A DNA stretch of 16,629 nucleotides, taken from the NCBI GenBank assembly GCA_041477655.1, contig JBGOUP010000020.1:1-16629 (forward strand), read 5' to 3'. Below, one piece after another: positions 1-8,498 of this stretch. A program made the translations under genes and the position numbers. The DNA comes from JBGOUP01 sp041477655 (lineage in GTDB: Bacteria > Patescibacteriota > UBA1384 > 2-12-FULL-50-11). The notes under the pieces are model-generated. The model did not search any database and was not told the origin of the DNA. It saw nothing but the letters and a program-made list of their open reading frames with translations. Within the stretch, counting starts at the first letter, position 1, and the number at the start of each line of letters is the position of its first letter.

Positions 1-1251
1 AGGGGTTGTGTAATTGAGTCTAGTAATTTCTTTGAGCCGATTTGAGCTAGACGTCGGTGGCCGGACTTCGCCAAGTAGTCCAACTTCCCCAATTAGAACC
101 AGCCGTTCAGGCAGGGCTCGCTTACCTAAACTAGAAATAATCGCACCAGCTATGGCCAAATCAGTTCCTGGATCGCGCAAACTGAAACCGCCAACAACGT
201 TGACGTAAACATCATACTGACTTAGCGGCAGATTAAGCCGACTTTCGAGCACGGCCAATAACACGTTTAGGCGATTAGTGTCTAGCCCTTGGGCCACTCG
301 TTTGGGATAGCCAAAATTAGTTTTAGTTGTCAGGGCTTGAATCTCAACCAGAAAAGCTCGACTACCCTCAAGAGTTATGGTTAAAGCTCGGCCAGGCACA
401 TCTTCGGTGATCATCGAAGCAAATAGCTCACCTGGATCGCTGACAGATTCAAACCCTCGTTCGGTCAGACTCCAGATACCAACCTCTTCGGTCGAGCCAT
501 AGCGGTTTTTCTCACAGCGAAGTAAGCGCAAGCCGGTTCGTCGTTCCCCTTCCAAATACATAACAACATCAACTAAATGCTCTAAAACCTTTGGGCCGGC
601 AATTACTCCCTCTTTAGTGACATGACCGACCAATAAAATAACCACCTTGGCTTGTTTGGCAACATTCTGCAATCGCCAGCAGGCTTCCCGAACTTGGACT
701 AATGATCCGGGAGTTCCTGGCAAGGAATCATCAAAAACCGTTTGGATTGAATCAATTACAATTAGCGGCGGCTTCTTATCTTGAATAGCCGATAGAATGT
801 TTGGCAACCGTCGCTCGCTGGAGACGGCTAAGGAACTTTTGGCCAAGCCAAGACGATTGGCCCGAAGTTGAATTTGCTCCAGAGACTCTTCAGCTGTCAG
901 ATAAAGCGCCTCGTTAATTTTACTGGCAACTTGAAGAAGTAAGGTGCTTTTACCGACACCCGGATTACCGGAAACAAGAACGGTCGAGCCCGGCACAAAA
1001 CCAGGATCATCCGAGCCTAAAACTCGATCGAACTCTTCGATACCAGTAACCAACCGATCAATCGCCTTCTTAGGCAAATCTTTGACAGTGGAAAATTCGG
1101 CCGGGACGGCTTTGCTAACTGTCTCATCTTCTTGGTTTGGTTCATATTCGATTAGAGTGTTCCACTCTTGGCAGTTGTTACACCGACCCGACCATATCGG
1201 AAATTGTTGTTGGCAATTTAGGCAAATATAGCTACGCAGTTGTTTGGCCAT
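1..1251 (-). CDS. radA: DNA repair protein RadA (Sms), 3' end cut off by the window
   Basis: RadA is a RecA-like ATPase that helps process recombination intermediates and drives branch migration. The visible 417 codons start at an ATG (1251) and run off the window without a stop; full-length RadA is usually about 450 residues. Seen in order: an N-terminal zinc finger with Cys at about residues 10, 13, 24 and 27; Walker A GNPGVGKST at about 95-103; a Walker B segment LIVIDSIQT; the RadA-specific KNRYG motif (normally KNRFG); and a Lon-like C-terminal domain with GEVGLLGEVRP. The start overlaps the 3' end of recJ by 20 bases, so the two are probably translationally coupled. It is the last gene of the visible operon. 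Identification is secure; only the last few dozen residues are missing. Confidence 0.97.
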   Translation of the reverse strand, partial: MAKQLRSYICLNCQQQFPIWSGRCNNCQEWNTLIEYEPNQEDETVSKAVPAEFSTVKDLPKKAIDRLVTGIEEFDRVLGSDDPGFVPGSTVLVSGNPGVGKSTLLLQVASKINEALYLTAEESLEQIQLRANRLGLAKSSLAVSSERRLPNILSAIQDKKPPLIVIDSIQTVFDDSLPGTPGSLVQVREACWRLQNVAKQAKVVILLVGHVTKEGVIAGPKVLEHLVDVVMYLEGERRTGLRLLRCEKNRYGSTEEVGIWSLTERGFESVSDPGELFASMITEDVPGRALTITLEGSRAFLVEIQALTTKTNFGYPKRVAQGLDTNRLNVLLAVLESRLNLPLSQYDVYVNVVGGFSLRDPGTDLAIAGAIISSLGKRALPERLVLIGEVGLLGEVRPPTSSSNRLKEITRLNYTTP

Positions 1252-2914
1252 CAATTCGCTCAATCCTACTACCAGTTGGCTGATAATCAAGAATATTAAA
1301 CTGCAGCTTTTCCAGATTTTGCCAACGATTAATCTGAAGTTTGCCAATTAAGTTAACCTTATCGGGGGCGGCTTTGAACTTCTCGGCCAAATTAAATCCG
1401 ATCCCATCAACCTTCTTTGAACCAAGTGAAAACGAGACCTGGCTGTGATTCGACTTACTGCCAACCACTCGCTTATTGAGTAACTCTGCATTCTCTAACA
1501 TCAGCAACGGTTCAAGATTGCCCATACCGAAAGGCGATAGTTGCTCAAGGCTATGAGCCAATTTTAGGTTTAACTCTCCTTCGTCGATGATAGCTTCGGC
1601 CAGGAGTCGTGGTTGAAGGTCTTCAAGACTGACTGTCGCGGCCGCTCGATCCTTGATTAATTTAGAGAAGCCTAACCATTTGTTAGGATGAAGCGATAGT
1701 CCGGCTGCCTGCTTATGTCCACCGTATTGATCTAAATATTGGCTGGTAGCGTCTAATGCTTCAATCAAAGAAAAGGGCTCAATTGACCGACCGCTGGCCC
1801 GTAAAATTCCATCAATAATACTGCCGGCTATGACCGGTCGATTATGTTTCTTAACTAACCGACCGGCAATTAAGCCAACTAAACCAGTTGGCCAGTTGGG
1901 TTGAAGAATAGTTAGAACTCGATCGCTAGGTTGGTTTTGGGCGAATACCAATTTGTCGGCTTCGGCTATGGCTTGCTCAAGTAGGTCTTGGCGGGTCCTG
2001 TTGGTGTCGTTAATTGTTTGGGCGAGGTTTGCGGCAATCTGCTCATCTTGGCTAACCAGCAGGTCAAAAGCTGGACGGTTGTCAGATAACCTGCCACTTG
2101 CATTTAACCTTGGCCCAATAGCAAAGGCGATTTTGCCCGAATCTAGTTCTTCGGCCTTGATGCCTGATCGCGAGAGCAACCAGCGCAACCCGATTCGCCT
2201 ATTCTGCCGTAAGACGATTAGTCCGTAATAAACCAGGACTCGGTTTTCGTCAGTTAGAGGCACCATATCAGTCACTGTTGAAACAGCCACCAGATCTAGT
2301 AGCTGCTTGACGAACCCCTCGGTCAGTTGGGGAAATTCTTGGCTTAAGGCTTGGGCAAATTTAAAAGCTAAGGCGCAACCACACAAACCCAAAAATGGAT
2401 ACCGGTTAGTGGGAATCATTGGGTCGACAATAGCATCAGCTTCTGGCAGGGTAGTTTTGGGTAGATGATGGTCAAGGACAATCGTCTTTAGCCCTAACTG
2501 TTTGGCTAGTTTTATTTCTTCTATAGCCGTTATGCCGGTATCAACCGTAATCAGCAATCTGGCCGATTTGCCAATTTCTTTAACAACCTCTTTTTTTAAG
2601 CCATAACCAGACTGTCGGCTGGGTAAATAAACTTGGTGCTCTAGACCCAAGCGCTCAAAAACAATTGACAACAAAGCGGCGGCCGGTGTGCCATCGGCGT
2701 CATAATCGCCGAAAATAGCGATCGGCCAGCCATCTCTTCTGGCTTGAACAATCAGTTTAACTGCCGACTTGATGTTTGGTAATAGCCACGGATCGCGCAA
2801 TCCACCGATAAAGGTTGGCGTTAAATTTTCAGGATCGAAACCGCGCAAATGGCACAGATGGGTCAATAAGTCCTTGTCTGTTCGATTAATTACCCGCCAA
2901 GTCGGCTCTGTCAT
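1232..2914 (-). CDS. recJ: Single-stranded-DNA-specific exonuclease RecJ
   Basis: RecJ is a 5'-3' exonuclease on single-stranded DNA, acting in recombination and mismatch repair. The 560-residue product has the normal length. DHH-superfamily motifs are visible: GDYDADG (about 69-75, family usual DYDVDG), VDTG (124-127, often VDCG), DHH (148-150) and VDP (163-165), which together hold two metal ions. A DHHA1 domain follows with GGHKQAAG, then a C-terminal OB-like region. The ATG lies 3 bases after the ftsQ stop and the gene overlaps radA by 20 bases, so it is part of the same transcript. No clear Shine-Dalgarno precedes the start, as for most genes here. Presence in a cell wall operon is unusual, but the assignment itself is clear. 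Confidence 0.97.
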   Translation of the reverse strand: MTEPTWRVINRTDKDLLTHLCHLRGFDPENLTPTFIGGLRDPWLLPNIKSAVKLIVQARRDGWPIAIFGDYDADGTPAAALLSIVFERLGLEHQVYLPSRQSGYGLKKEVVKEIGKSARLLITVDTGITAIEEIKLAKQLGLKTIVLDHHLPKTTLPEADAIVDPMIPTNRYPFLGLCGCALAFKFAQALSQEFPQLTEGFVKQLLDLVAVSTVTDMVPLTDENRVLVYYGLIVLRQNRRIGLRWLLSRSGIKAEELDSGKIAFAIGPRLNASGRLSDNRPAFDLLVSQDEQIAANLAQTINDTNRTRQDLLEQAIAEADKLVFAQNQPSDRVLTILQPNWPTGLVGLIAGRLVKKHNRPVIAGSIIDGILRASGRSIEPFSLIEALDATSQYLDQYGGHKQAAGLSLHPNKWLGFSKLIKDRAAATVSLEDLQPRLLAEAIIDEGELNLKLAHSLEQLSPFGMGNLEPLLMLENAELLNKRVVGSKSNHSQVSFSLGSKKVDGIGFNLAEKFKAAPDKVNLIGKLQINRWQNLEKLQFNILDYQPTGSRIERIDGQTTA

Positions 2915-2917
2915 AGT

Positions 2918-3709
2918 CTATTTATAGTAGGCGTAACCGGGATTTCGTAGGTCAATGTGATCGTTGATTGAGCCCGACCGATCGTTGATTAGGGCAACTA
3001 AACTCTTAACCTGGCCATCTAGGGGATTAGTTAATGAGAAAAGAACATCTAGGTTCTTGAGCGTGGTTGTTTCATTGACGTTTATACTGGTTAATTTAAC
3101 CGTCACTTGGTAGATGGTTTCATCCAGCATCAATCGATCAAATCCAATCGAGTTTCTCTTGAGAAGTTCAGCCAGCTGACGATACTGATCAATTATCGGC
3201 TTAGAAGCGACGGTTGAACCGAGGTTAATTGTCTGACTAAATCTATCCTCGATGGTTATTAGATCTGGGCTTGGACTGTCGGCTAAAGCAAAAACCAGCC
3301 CATCTCCATCGGTAAGATAACGACTATCTTTAACTTGCCAGATAACTTGCCCCGTTCGTTCAGTGGCATTACACCGGAGTAATCTTGGAATCCCTCGCCG
3401 GCAATCCAAACTAGCTAACTTGGTATTCTGGTGTTTAGCCTCACCAACAATTCTGGCTATATCGCGAGAAAAGAGCGAGTGGCCTTTGAGTTCGTCAAGC
3501 TTCGAGATGACTTGACTGTCAGTAGTCCCAGATAGAATGATTTGGTTGATTCGAAGTGCTGGAATCCGGCCAATTGCCAAAACCACTACGACTAGCGTTA
3601 GTAGGCCTAAAATTGGTCGCCAGTAAGTATTTCTCTTGTTGCTAGGCTTAGTAAACTGGATGCTTTGGTTGAATACCTTGGGGGTTGCTCTAAGCCGGGA
3701 CTTACTCAT
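2918..3709 (-). CDS. ftsQ: Cell division protein FtsQ/DivIB-like, with POTRA domain
   Basis: FtsQ/DivIB is a bitopic membrane protein that links FtsL-FtsB to the rest of the divisome. With the ATG at 3709 the product has 263 residues: a basic cytoplasmic tail (1-30), one membrane segment (about 32-47), then RIPALRINQIILSG, which reads as the start of a POTRA domain, and a beta-rich periplasmic part. The chosen start overlaps the murB stop as ATGAGTAA, a classical coupling overlap. A longer reading from a TTG at 3763 would overlap murB by 62 bases and is less likely. Position after murB agrees with ftsQ placement in dcw clusters. The sequence is divergent, so the call rests on topology, the POTRA-like start and context. 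It carries two cysteines about 10 residues apart in the extracytoplasmic part (LDCRRG and LRCNA). Confidence 0.82.
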   Translation of the reverse strand: MSKSRLRATPKVFNQSIQFTKPSNKRNTYWRPILGLLTLVVVVLAIGRIPALRINQIILSGTTDSQVISKLDELKGHSLFSRDIARIVGEAKHQNTKLASLDCRRGIPRLLRCNATERTGQVIWQVKDSRYLTDGDGLVFALADSPSPDLITIEDRFSQTINLGSTVASKPIIDQYRQLAELLKRNSIGFDRLMLDETIYQVTVKLTSINVNETTTLKNLDVLFSLTNPLDGQVKSLVALINDRSGSINDHIDLRNPGYAYYK

Positions 3710-4700
3710 CTGTCTTGGGCCAGTATCCCAAGAATTGGAGCCGAAGTTCAAGATTCTGGCCAAGATGATGGGAAATTGATTGGTTTAGTCTATCAACGGC
3801 AAGACGAGTATCGGTAGCCGTAACTAAGCCGCTTGGTAACAGGGAAAATGATTGGCCTAGCCGGCTAATCGTAACCGGCAGTTTCTTAATTTGGGAGAGA
3901 GCATCTTTGGGTAATTCAGATAAAGTGATGGGTCTAGTGAAGATATTAGCCAGTTGCGGCCTTTCTAATTGAGTTGGCGAAATGGAATGATGAAATCGTG
4001 ATAATCGCTTCAGAATCTCCTCTTGTTGAAGAGAGGCACATTGGAGTTTGGCCGTGAGGATTATCGGCGGATGGGACGAAGAACTGCCCAGCAGACTTGA
4101 CCAAGAAGGCTTAAATTCAATTGAACCGCCACTCAATTGAACAACTGTCGGCCGATCGTCGACAAAAGTAAGTACCGACAACTCTTTGACGAATGAACCG
4201 ATACTCGATTCACCAACGGTGGCGTTGGTGATGATCGCCCCACCGATTGTTCCAGGGACTGTGGATAAAAATTCCAATCCTCCAATATTCCTGGTGGCTG
4301 ATTTATTAACCAAGGCGGCAGTTGTGACTCCGCTCTGGGCAATAACCTGACTCTGCTCGCTCTGAAAAGCGATGGTATCAGTCCGGTTGATAATAGCTAA
4401 ACCAGCCAAACCGGCATCGCTAATTAAACTGCCGGTGCAACCGCCGAGAATCATATAGGGCAAGCCAGATTCAACCGCCAGAGTTGCCGCTTTTATTATT
4501 TGGTCGGGAGAGTGGGCAACAACAACAAAATCAGCAACCCCACCAACCGGAAACCTACAATAATCTTTTAAGGGCTGATGGCTGATAAAATCATCACCGA
4601 ACTCCTGGTCAAAACGTCTGGCAATCCGTCGCTCAAGATCGGCAGAAATAGTAACTCTAGACATGGCCAGTGAAATGCCACGGGCGGGAGTCTGTGGCAT
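3702..4700 (-). CDS. murB: UDP-N-acetylenolpyruvoylglucosamine reductase MurB-like, catalytic residues degenerate
   Basis: MurB reduces UDP-GlcNAc-enolpyruvate to UDP-MurNAc using NADPH and FAD. With the ATG at 4700, which follows a strong GGAGGAGG ribosome site, the product has 332 residues. Family features: FPVGGVADF (about 50-58), an FAD-loop segment GGCTGSLISD (86-95; usual form GGGSNLLVSD) and GLEFLSTVPGTIGGAIITNA (141-160). Other key sites are altered by eye alignment: the usual GSVFKNP with the catalytic Ser reads ANIFTRP (251-257), the FGYR segment reads FKPSWSS (196-202), and the C-terminal LEPEV reads LELRL (317-321), so the catalytic Glu is Arg. It could be an inactive relative kept for another role, or MurB with shifted catalysis. 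An alternative start is the ATG at 4664; upstream codons to 4772 fall in hairpin-rich sequence. Confidence 0.82.
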   Translation of the reverse strand: MPQTPARGISLAMSRVTISADLERRIARRFDQEFGDDFISHQPLKDYCRFPVGGVADFVVVAHSPDQIIKAATLAVESGLPYMILGGCTGSLISDAGLAGLAIINRTDTIAFQSEQSQVIAQSGVTTAALVNKSATRNIGGLEFLSTVPGTIGGAIITNATVGESSIGSFVKELSVLTFVDDRPTVVQLSGGSIEFKPSWSSLLGSSSSHPPIILTAKLQCASLQQEEILKRLSRFHHSISPTQLERPQLANIFTRPITLSELPKDALSQIKKLPVTISRLGQSFSLLPSGLVTATDTRLAVDRLNQSISHHLGQNLELRLQFLGYWPKTDE

Positions 4701-4765
4701 TTCCTCCTCCCAAACTTGGAGTTTGCCCGGCTTTGCCGGAGAACTTAATCCTTGGGTTTCCACCC
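4672..4765 (-). promoter_or_regulatory. Hairpin-rich leader covering the murB ribosome binding site and start
   Basis: Four inverted repeats follow each other in transcript order: GGGT/ACCC (4754-4765, 4-base loop), CCGGC/GCCGG (4727-4739, 3-base loop), CAAACT/AGTTTG (4711-4725, 3-base loop) and a perfect 10-bp stem GAAATGCCAC/GTGGCATTTC (4672-4681 with 4694-4703, 12-base loop). The GGAGGAGG site sits between the last two, and the ATG at 4700 is inside the last stem. The transcript could therefore hide the start codon of murB. The pairings are seen in the sequence; a regulatory effect is an inference. Confidence 0.45.
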
Positions 4766-4799
4766 GAGGCATTATGTCTGGTCGTAGTTAGCATTGCCC

Positions 4800-6206
4800 T
4801 TAAGCCGAAGCTAGATCAAAAATTTTGTAAACGTCACCGGCACCGACCAGCAAAAGTACGTCAGACTTGGTCAAGCTACTTTTGAGATAATTAGCCGCTT
4901 CGGTTAAGCTCGAACGATACTCTACCTCTCCCTTAACATCCTTCAGCTCATCAATCAGATCCTTGATCGTTACGTAACCACTTTTTTCTCTGGCCGAGGC
5001 GAAGATGTTCAGTAGGACAACCCGATCAGCTTTGGCTAAGCTTTGGGCAAAATCTCGAAGCAATTTTCCAGTTCTACTATAAGTGTGGGGTTGAAAAACT
5101 ATGACGATTTTTTTGGTTGGGAACCGAGCTCGGGCCGCCTCCAGTAAGACTTTAATAGCCGTCGGATGATGGGCGTAATCATCATAAACTTCCGCTTGGT
5201 TAATTATGCCCAAATACTCAAACCGTCTTTTCGGGCCCTTAAATATTTTCAGGGCTTTGGCGATCACTCCTTCAGGAACACCCAGTCTTACAGCCATGGT
5301 GATGGCGGCAGTGGCGTTGAGCGCGTTATAAAGACCGGGGAGGCCTAATTCAAACGGACCGAGCCGAGATCCGTCGGTTTCTACAAAAAATGAAGAGCGC
5401 TCGGCTTGATGAAAATCGACCAAGCGAAAATCTGCCGAAGGCGCGACGCCGTAGGTCAAGCATTTCAGATCAACCCGTCGGTTAGCCAAACGCCTGACTA
5501 GCGGAGAATCAATACAGGCAATTAGGGTTCCATCGCGTTTAATCTTAACCGATAGACGATAGAAGGCTTGATAGACATCTTCGCTGGAAGAGTAAACATC
5601 AGGATGATCAAGCTCGATGCTAGTAATGATCAGGTGCTTAAGGGGCAAATCAAGAAAACGAGGTTCTTTCGAATCTTCCGATTTCTTGTACTCATCCGCT
5701 TCAGCCACAAAATATTTTCCTTCGCCAATGTGGCCGTTGCCCAATAGACCAGGTACGTCGAAGACACCGATGGCGTAGCTTGGTGAGTAGCCACCTTCCT
5801 GCAGAATAAAGGCCAGCATGGAGGTAACGGTGGTTTTCCCGTGAACTCCCGCTACACCTATACCCTCATAATTGGCCATGACCTGACCAAGCATTTCCGA
5901 ATGGGTCTTGATGGGAATCCTTCGAGCCTTGGCTGCTTTAAATTCGGGATTGGTCAGCCCATAAGCGGCTGACACAACTACCATATCAGGCTTTGGCTTA
6001 AGATTTTCAGCGGAGAATCCATTGAAAACCTTAATTTTATTTTTGGCAAAAGCTTCCTCAATTTCCTTGGAAAAAATTCGATCAACGTCACTGCCGGTAA
6101 CAACATAGCCTAGGCTCCTGGTCATGATCGCCAGCCCGGACATGGCCACCCCCCTTATACCAATAAAATGGAGATGGTGGATTTCTTTAGGGTTTTTCTT
6201 TGTCAT
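4800..6206 (-). CDS. murC: UDP-N-acetylmuramate--L-alanine ligase MurC
   Basis: MurC adds L-alanine to UDP-MurNAc, the first amino acid of the peptidoglycan stem, with ATP hydrolysis in the cytoplasm. The 468-residue product has normal length. The N-terminal nucleotide-sugar domain begins HFIGIRGVAMSGLA (about 13-26), the P-loop is GVAGVHGKTTVTS (117-129), and the central domain has EADEYKKS and TSIELDHPDVY, equivalent to the usual TNIDxDHxDxY. The C-terminal domain has YDDYAHHPTAI and FQPHTYSRT. The Mpl recycling ligase is an alternative in this family, but gene context favours MurC. The start overlaps murG by 20 bases, so coupling is likely. About 100 bases of structured sequence separate it from the preferred start of murB. 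Confidence 0.93.
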   Translation of the reverse strand: MTKKNPKEIHHLHFIGIRGVAMSGLAIMTRSLGYVVTGSDVDRIFSKEIEEAFAKNKIKVFNGFSAENLKPKPDMVVVSAAYGLTNPEFKAAKARRIPIKTHSEMLGQVMANYEGIGVAGVHGKTTVTSMLAFILQEGGYSPSYAIGVFDVPGLLGNGHIGEGKYFVAEADEYKKSEDSKEPRFLDLPLKHLIITSIELDHPDVYSSSEDVYQAFYRLSVKIKRDGTLIACIDSPLVRRLANRRVDLKCLTYGVAPSADFRLVDFHQAERSSFFVETDGSRLGPFELGLPGLYNALNATAAITMAVRLGVPEGVIAKALKIFKGPKRRFEYLGIINQAEVYDDYAHHPTAIKVLLEAARARFPTKKIVIVFQPHTYSRTGKLLRDFAQSLAKADRVVLLNIFASAREKSGYVTIKDLIDELKDVKGEVEYRSSLTEAANYLKSSLTKSDVLLLVGAGDVYKIFDLASA

Positions 6207-7293
6207 TGGTTAACTCATTGGTGATAGTAGCAGTGGCCTGGCTTTCGTGGAAATAATTACCAAGCGATTGACCAAGTTGGTCCCGTTTGGCGTCATCCAC
6301 AAGTAGCTCTTTAACTAACTTGGTTAGTTCGGTGGCCGAAAGATCCTTCTCTTGACTAAAAATAGCGGCACCGGCTTGAGATAATAATTTAGCGTTGGCA
6401 AGTTGGTGATTGCCAGCCGCACTGGCTAGGGGAATTAATAACATCGCCTTACCAAACAATGCTCCTTCAGCGATGGTTGTTGCCGATGCCCGTGAGATAA
6501 TCAAATCGGCAGTCCGAAAATAATAGGGTAATTCTCGGTCTATATAGGCAAATGGCTTGTATGAGCTTTTTATATTGTCGCCCAATTCAGATAAAAGTTT
6601 TTGGTGAATTCCGATCTCTCGTTCTCCTGTAATGTGGATAACGTCAGCCACTAATAATAATCGCTCCAAGGATTGTCTGATTAGTCGATTTATGGCTGAC
6701 GATCCCTGAATACCGCCAACGACTAAAATAAGTGGCCGAGCTTTTTTGGGTAACTTAAGGTGAGCCGCTTGGATTATTTCTTGCCGAAGGGGAATTCCCA
6801 CTTGAACATAACGACGGTCGTGACGCGGGTAGATCTCGGGAGGAAAAGCGGTAAAAACCCGATCGGCAAACATAGTCGAAAATTTATTGACCATACCCAT
6901 GACCGCGTCAGATTCGTGGATGATAACTCTTTTACCAGATAGCCACCCAGCTATTACCATAGGTAAGGCTACATAGCCGGCTTTGCTAAAGATTATTTTC
7001 GCTTGACTGCGAGATATAATTTTGACGGACTGGAAGATACCTAGAATTATCGAAAATACATCAGTCAGATTATTCAACATGGCCACCAAGCCGCCTTGTC
7101 GCCTCCATTTGCCAGCCGAGATTGATTGCCACTGCCAGCCAAGATTTTTGACAATCTGCTCTTCCCTACCGCCTTTGCTACCAACGAAAATAAAGGGGAT
7201 CTTTTGTCGATCTAATTCCTGGCCAATAGCGACCAAAGGAAAAATATGTCCGCCAGTTCCGCCCCCGACTAGAAGAATCGGTCTGTTAGTCAT
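6187..7293 (-). CDS. murG: Undecaprenyldiphospho-muramoylpentapeptide beta-N-acetylglucosaminyltransferase MurG
   Basis: MurG transfers GlcNAc from UDP-GlcNAc to lipid I to make lipid II at the inner face of the membrane. The 368-residue product has the GT-B fold markers: GGGTGGH (10-16), a membrane-facing segment with SKAGYVALPMVIAGWL, VIIHESDAVMGMVNKF, the start of the second domain VVGGIQGSSAINR, and the donor-site region SRASATTIAEGALFGKAMLLIPLASAAGNHQLANA, matching the family GGAgTiaEl...PxPxAxdnHQ pattern. No Shine-Dalgarno lies before the ATG; instead a short reading frame fills the gap from ftsW and ends across this start (see 7286-7372). The 3' end overlaps murC. Confidence 0.97.
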   Translation of the reverse strand: MTNRPILLVGGGTGGHIFPLVAIGQELDRQKIPFIFVGSKGGREEQIVKNLGWQWQSISAGKWRRQGGLVAMLNNLTDVFSIILGIFQSVKIISRSQAKIIFSKAGYVALPMVIAGWLSGKRVIIHESDAVMGMVNKFSTMFADRVFTAFPPEIYPRHDRRYVQVGIPLRQEIIQAAHLKLPKKARPLILVVGGIQGSSAINRLIRQSLERLLLVADVIHITGEREIGIHQKLLSELGDNIKSSYKPFAYIDRELPYYFRTADLIISRASATTIAEGALFGKAMLLIPLASAAGNHQLANAKLLSQAGAAIFSQEKDLSATELTKLVKELLVDDAKRDQLGQSLGNYFHESQATATITNELTNDKEKP

Positions 7294-7372
7294 GGCTATT
7301 TTCTGGTTGGTTATTGGCGATTTTCATTTTGGTTACGACCACCTCACTAATACCAGATATATGAGTGATCAT
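7286..7372 (-). CDS. Possible 28-codon coupling peptide between ftsW and murG
   Basis: An ATG 4 bases after the ftsW stop opens a 28-residue frame that fills the gap and ends with TAA at 7286-7288, across the start of murG (ATGACTAA). murG has no ribosome site of its own, so ribosomes finishing this frame could restart on murG. An internal ATG at 7327 with GAGGTGG some 11 bases before it would give a 13-residue version. The peptide (begins MITHISGISEVV) matches no family I recognise. Support is only position and geometry, so it may be a chance frame. Confidence 0.25.
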   Translation of the reverse strand: MITHISGISEVVVTKMKIANNQPENSHD

Positions 7373-7376
7373 AAAG

Positions 7377-8495
7377 CTAGTCATTGACAGCCTCACGCGA
7401 TAAATTGGTCAACAAGCCCAATGACATCAGGCTAACAACAAGCGAAGAGCCACCATAGCTAATGAACGGTAGCGGCACCCCGGTTAAGGGGATGACATTA
7501 AGTATGCCGCCGATATTAATTAGGGCTTGAAGGGTTATTAATAGAGTTATGCCGGCGGCCAATAATTTAACAAATCTACTGTTGCCTCGCTGGCTAATCT
7601 GAACTCCACGCCAGGCCAGGTAAAGGTAGGCTAAGATAATTAGGCTGGTTCGAAAAAACCCTAGCTCTTCGGCAATAACGGCAAAAATTGAGTCGGTATA
7701 AGCCTCTGGTAGGTAGGCGTACTTACTTATTCCCTGGCCAAAGCCGACTCCCCACAAACCACCGCTGCCAACGGCTATCAAGGCTTGGTTGCTATGATAC
7801 GAGGCACCCAAATTATCGGCAGAGTTGGTACCTTTATTAAGAAAGGCTTTGAGACGATTGGCTCGATATGGGGCAATATTTATTAGCAGGAGAATAACAA
7901 CAATACCGACCGCCAGTAACGATACAAACTGGAAGAGATTAGCTTTGGCCACAAAAAAGACGGTCAGGCAGGTAAGCAATATCACTAGCGTCGTTCCTAG
8001 GTCAGGCTCAATAATTACTAGAAAACCAACCACTGCCATCAGAATTATGAACGGAAAAAGGGAGCGAAATGGGTCATTTATATCGGTTGTTCGCTCTGCG
8101 AAGAAGGCTGAAAGATAGATTAGTAGTAATAATTTAGCAAACTCGGCCGGCTGAACCAAAAACACCCCCAAGTTAATCCAGCGATGAACTCCGGCAATTT
8201 TTGGACCAATCACCGGCATAAAAACCAACAATAAGCCGACCAGGACACAAATTAACAGGGTTAATCGACGTTCATACAGATGGTCAAGTGGCACTCGTAA
8301 AAAATAAACAAAACCAGCCAAGCCAATTAACCACGAGATTAGCTGGCGGGAGAAGAAATAGTATTGATTCCCGTACGCATTGGCGGCAGTAATTTGTGAC
8401 GCCGACAGGATCATAACCAAACCAAACACCGATAGTGACAGGCCGATAATTGGGATACTGGCGTCAATTCTTCGTCGGAGTTTAAAGCGATTCAT
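7377..8495 (-). CDS. ftsW: Peptidoglycan glycosyltransferase FtsW (SEDS family)
   Basis: FtsW polymerises lipid II into glycan strands at the septum, together with its partner transpeptidase FtsI. The product has 372 residues from the ATG at 8495 (a TTG lies just before it) and about ten membrane segments. SEDS signatures are clear: GVHRWI, QPAEFAKL, EPDLGTT (holding the catalytic Asp), the long extracytoplasmic segment with GSGGLWGVGFGQG and YLPEAYTDSIFAVIAEELGF, and GVPLPFISYGGSS near the C-terminus. RodA is the paralogue, but the dcw position between murD and murG makes FtsW the right call. No ribosome site is seen, and the upstream 120 bases are AT-rich repeat. Confidence 0.95.
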   Translation of the reverse strand: MNRFKLRRRIDASIPIIGLSLSVFGLVMILSASQITAANAYGNQYYFFSRQLISWLIGLAGFVYFLRVPLDHLYERRLTLLICVLVGLLLVFMPVIGPKIAGVHRWINLGVFLVQPAEFAKLLLLIYLSAFFAERTTDINDPFRSLFPFIILMAVVGFLVIIEPDLGTTLVILLTCLTVFFVAKANLFQFVSLLAVGIVVILLLINIAPYRANRLKAFLNKGTNSADNLGASYHSNQALIAVGSGGLWGVGFGQGISKYAYLPEAYTDSIFAVIAEELGFFRTSLIILAYLYLAWRGVQISQRGNSRFVKLLAAGITLLITLQALINIGGILNVIPLTGVPLPFISYGGSSLVVSLMSLGLLTNLSREAVND

Positions 8496-8498
8496 CAA

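Noticed and set aside
944..1231. 95-residue plus-strand frame
   Set aside because: It lies wholly antisense to the radA start region, which has clear zinc finger and Walker A motifs; it shows no domain.
3710..3763. Longer FtsQ start at TTG 3763
   Set aside because: It would overlap murB by 62 bases, while the ATG at 3709 gives a standard ATGAGTAA overlap.
7022..7387. 121-residue plus-strand frame across murG and the murG-ftsW gap
   Set aside because: It is antisense to the conserved N-terminus of MurG and has no recognisable features or ribosome site.
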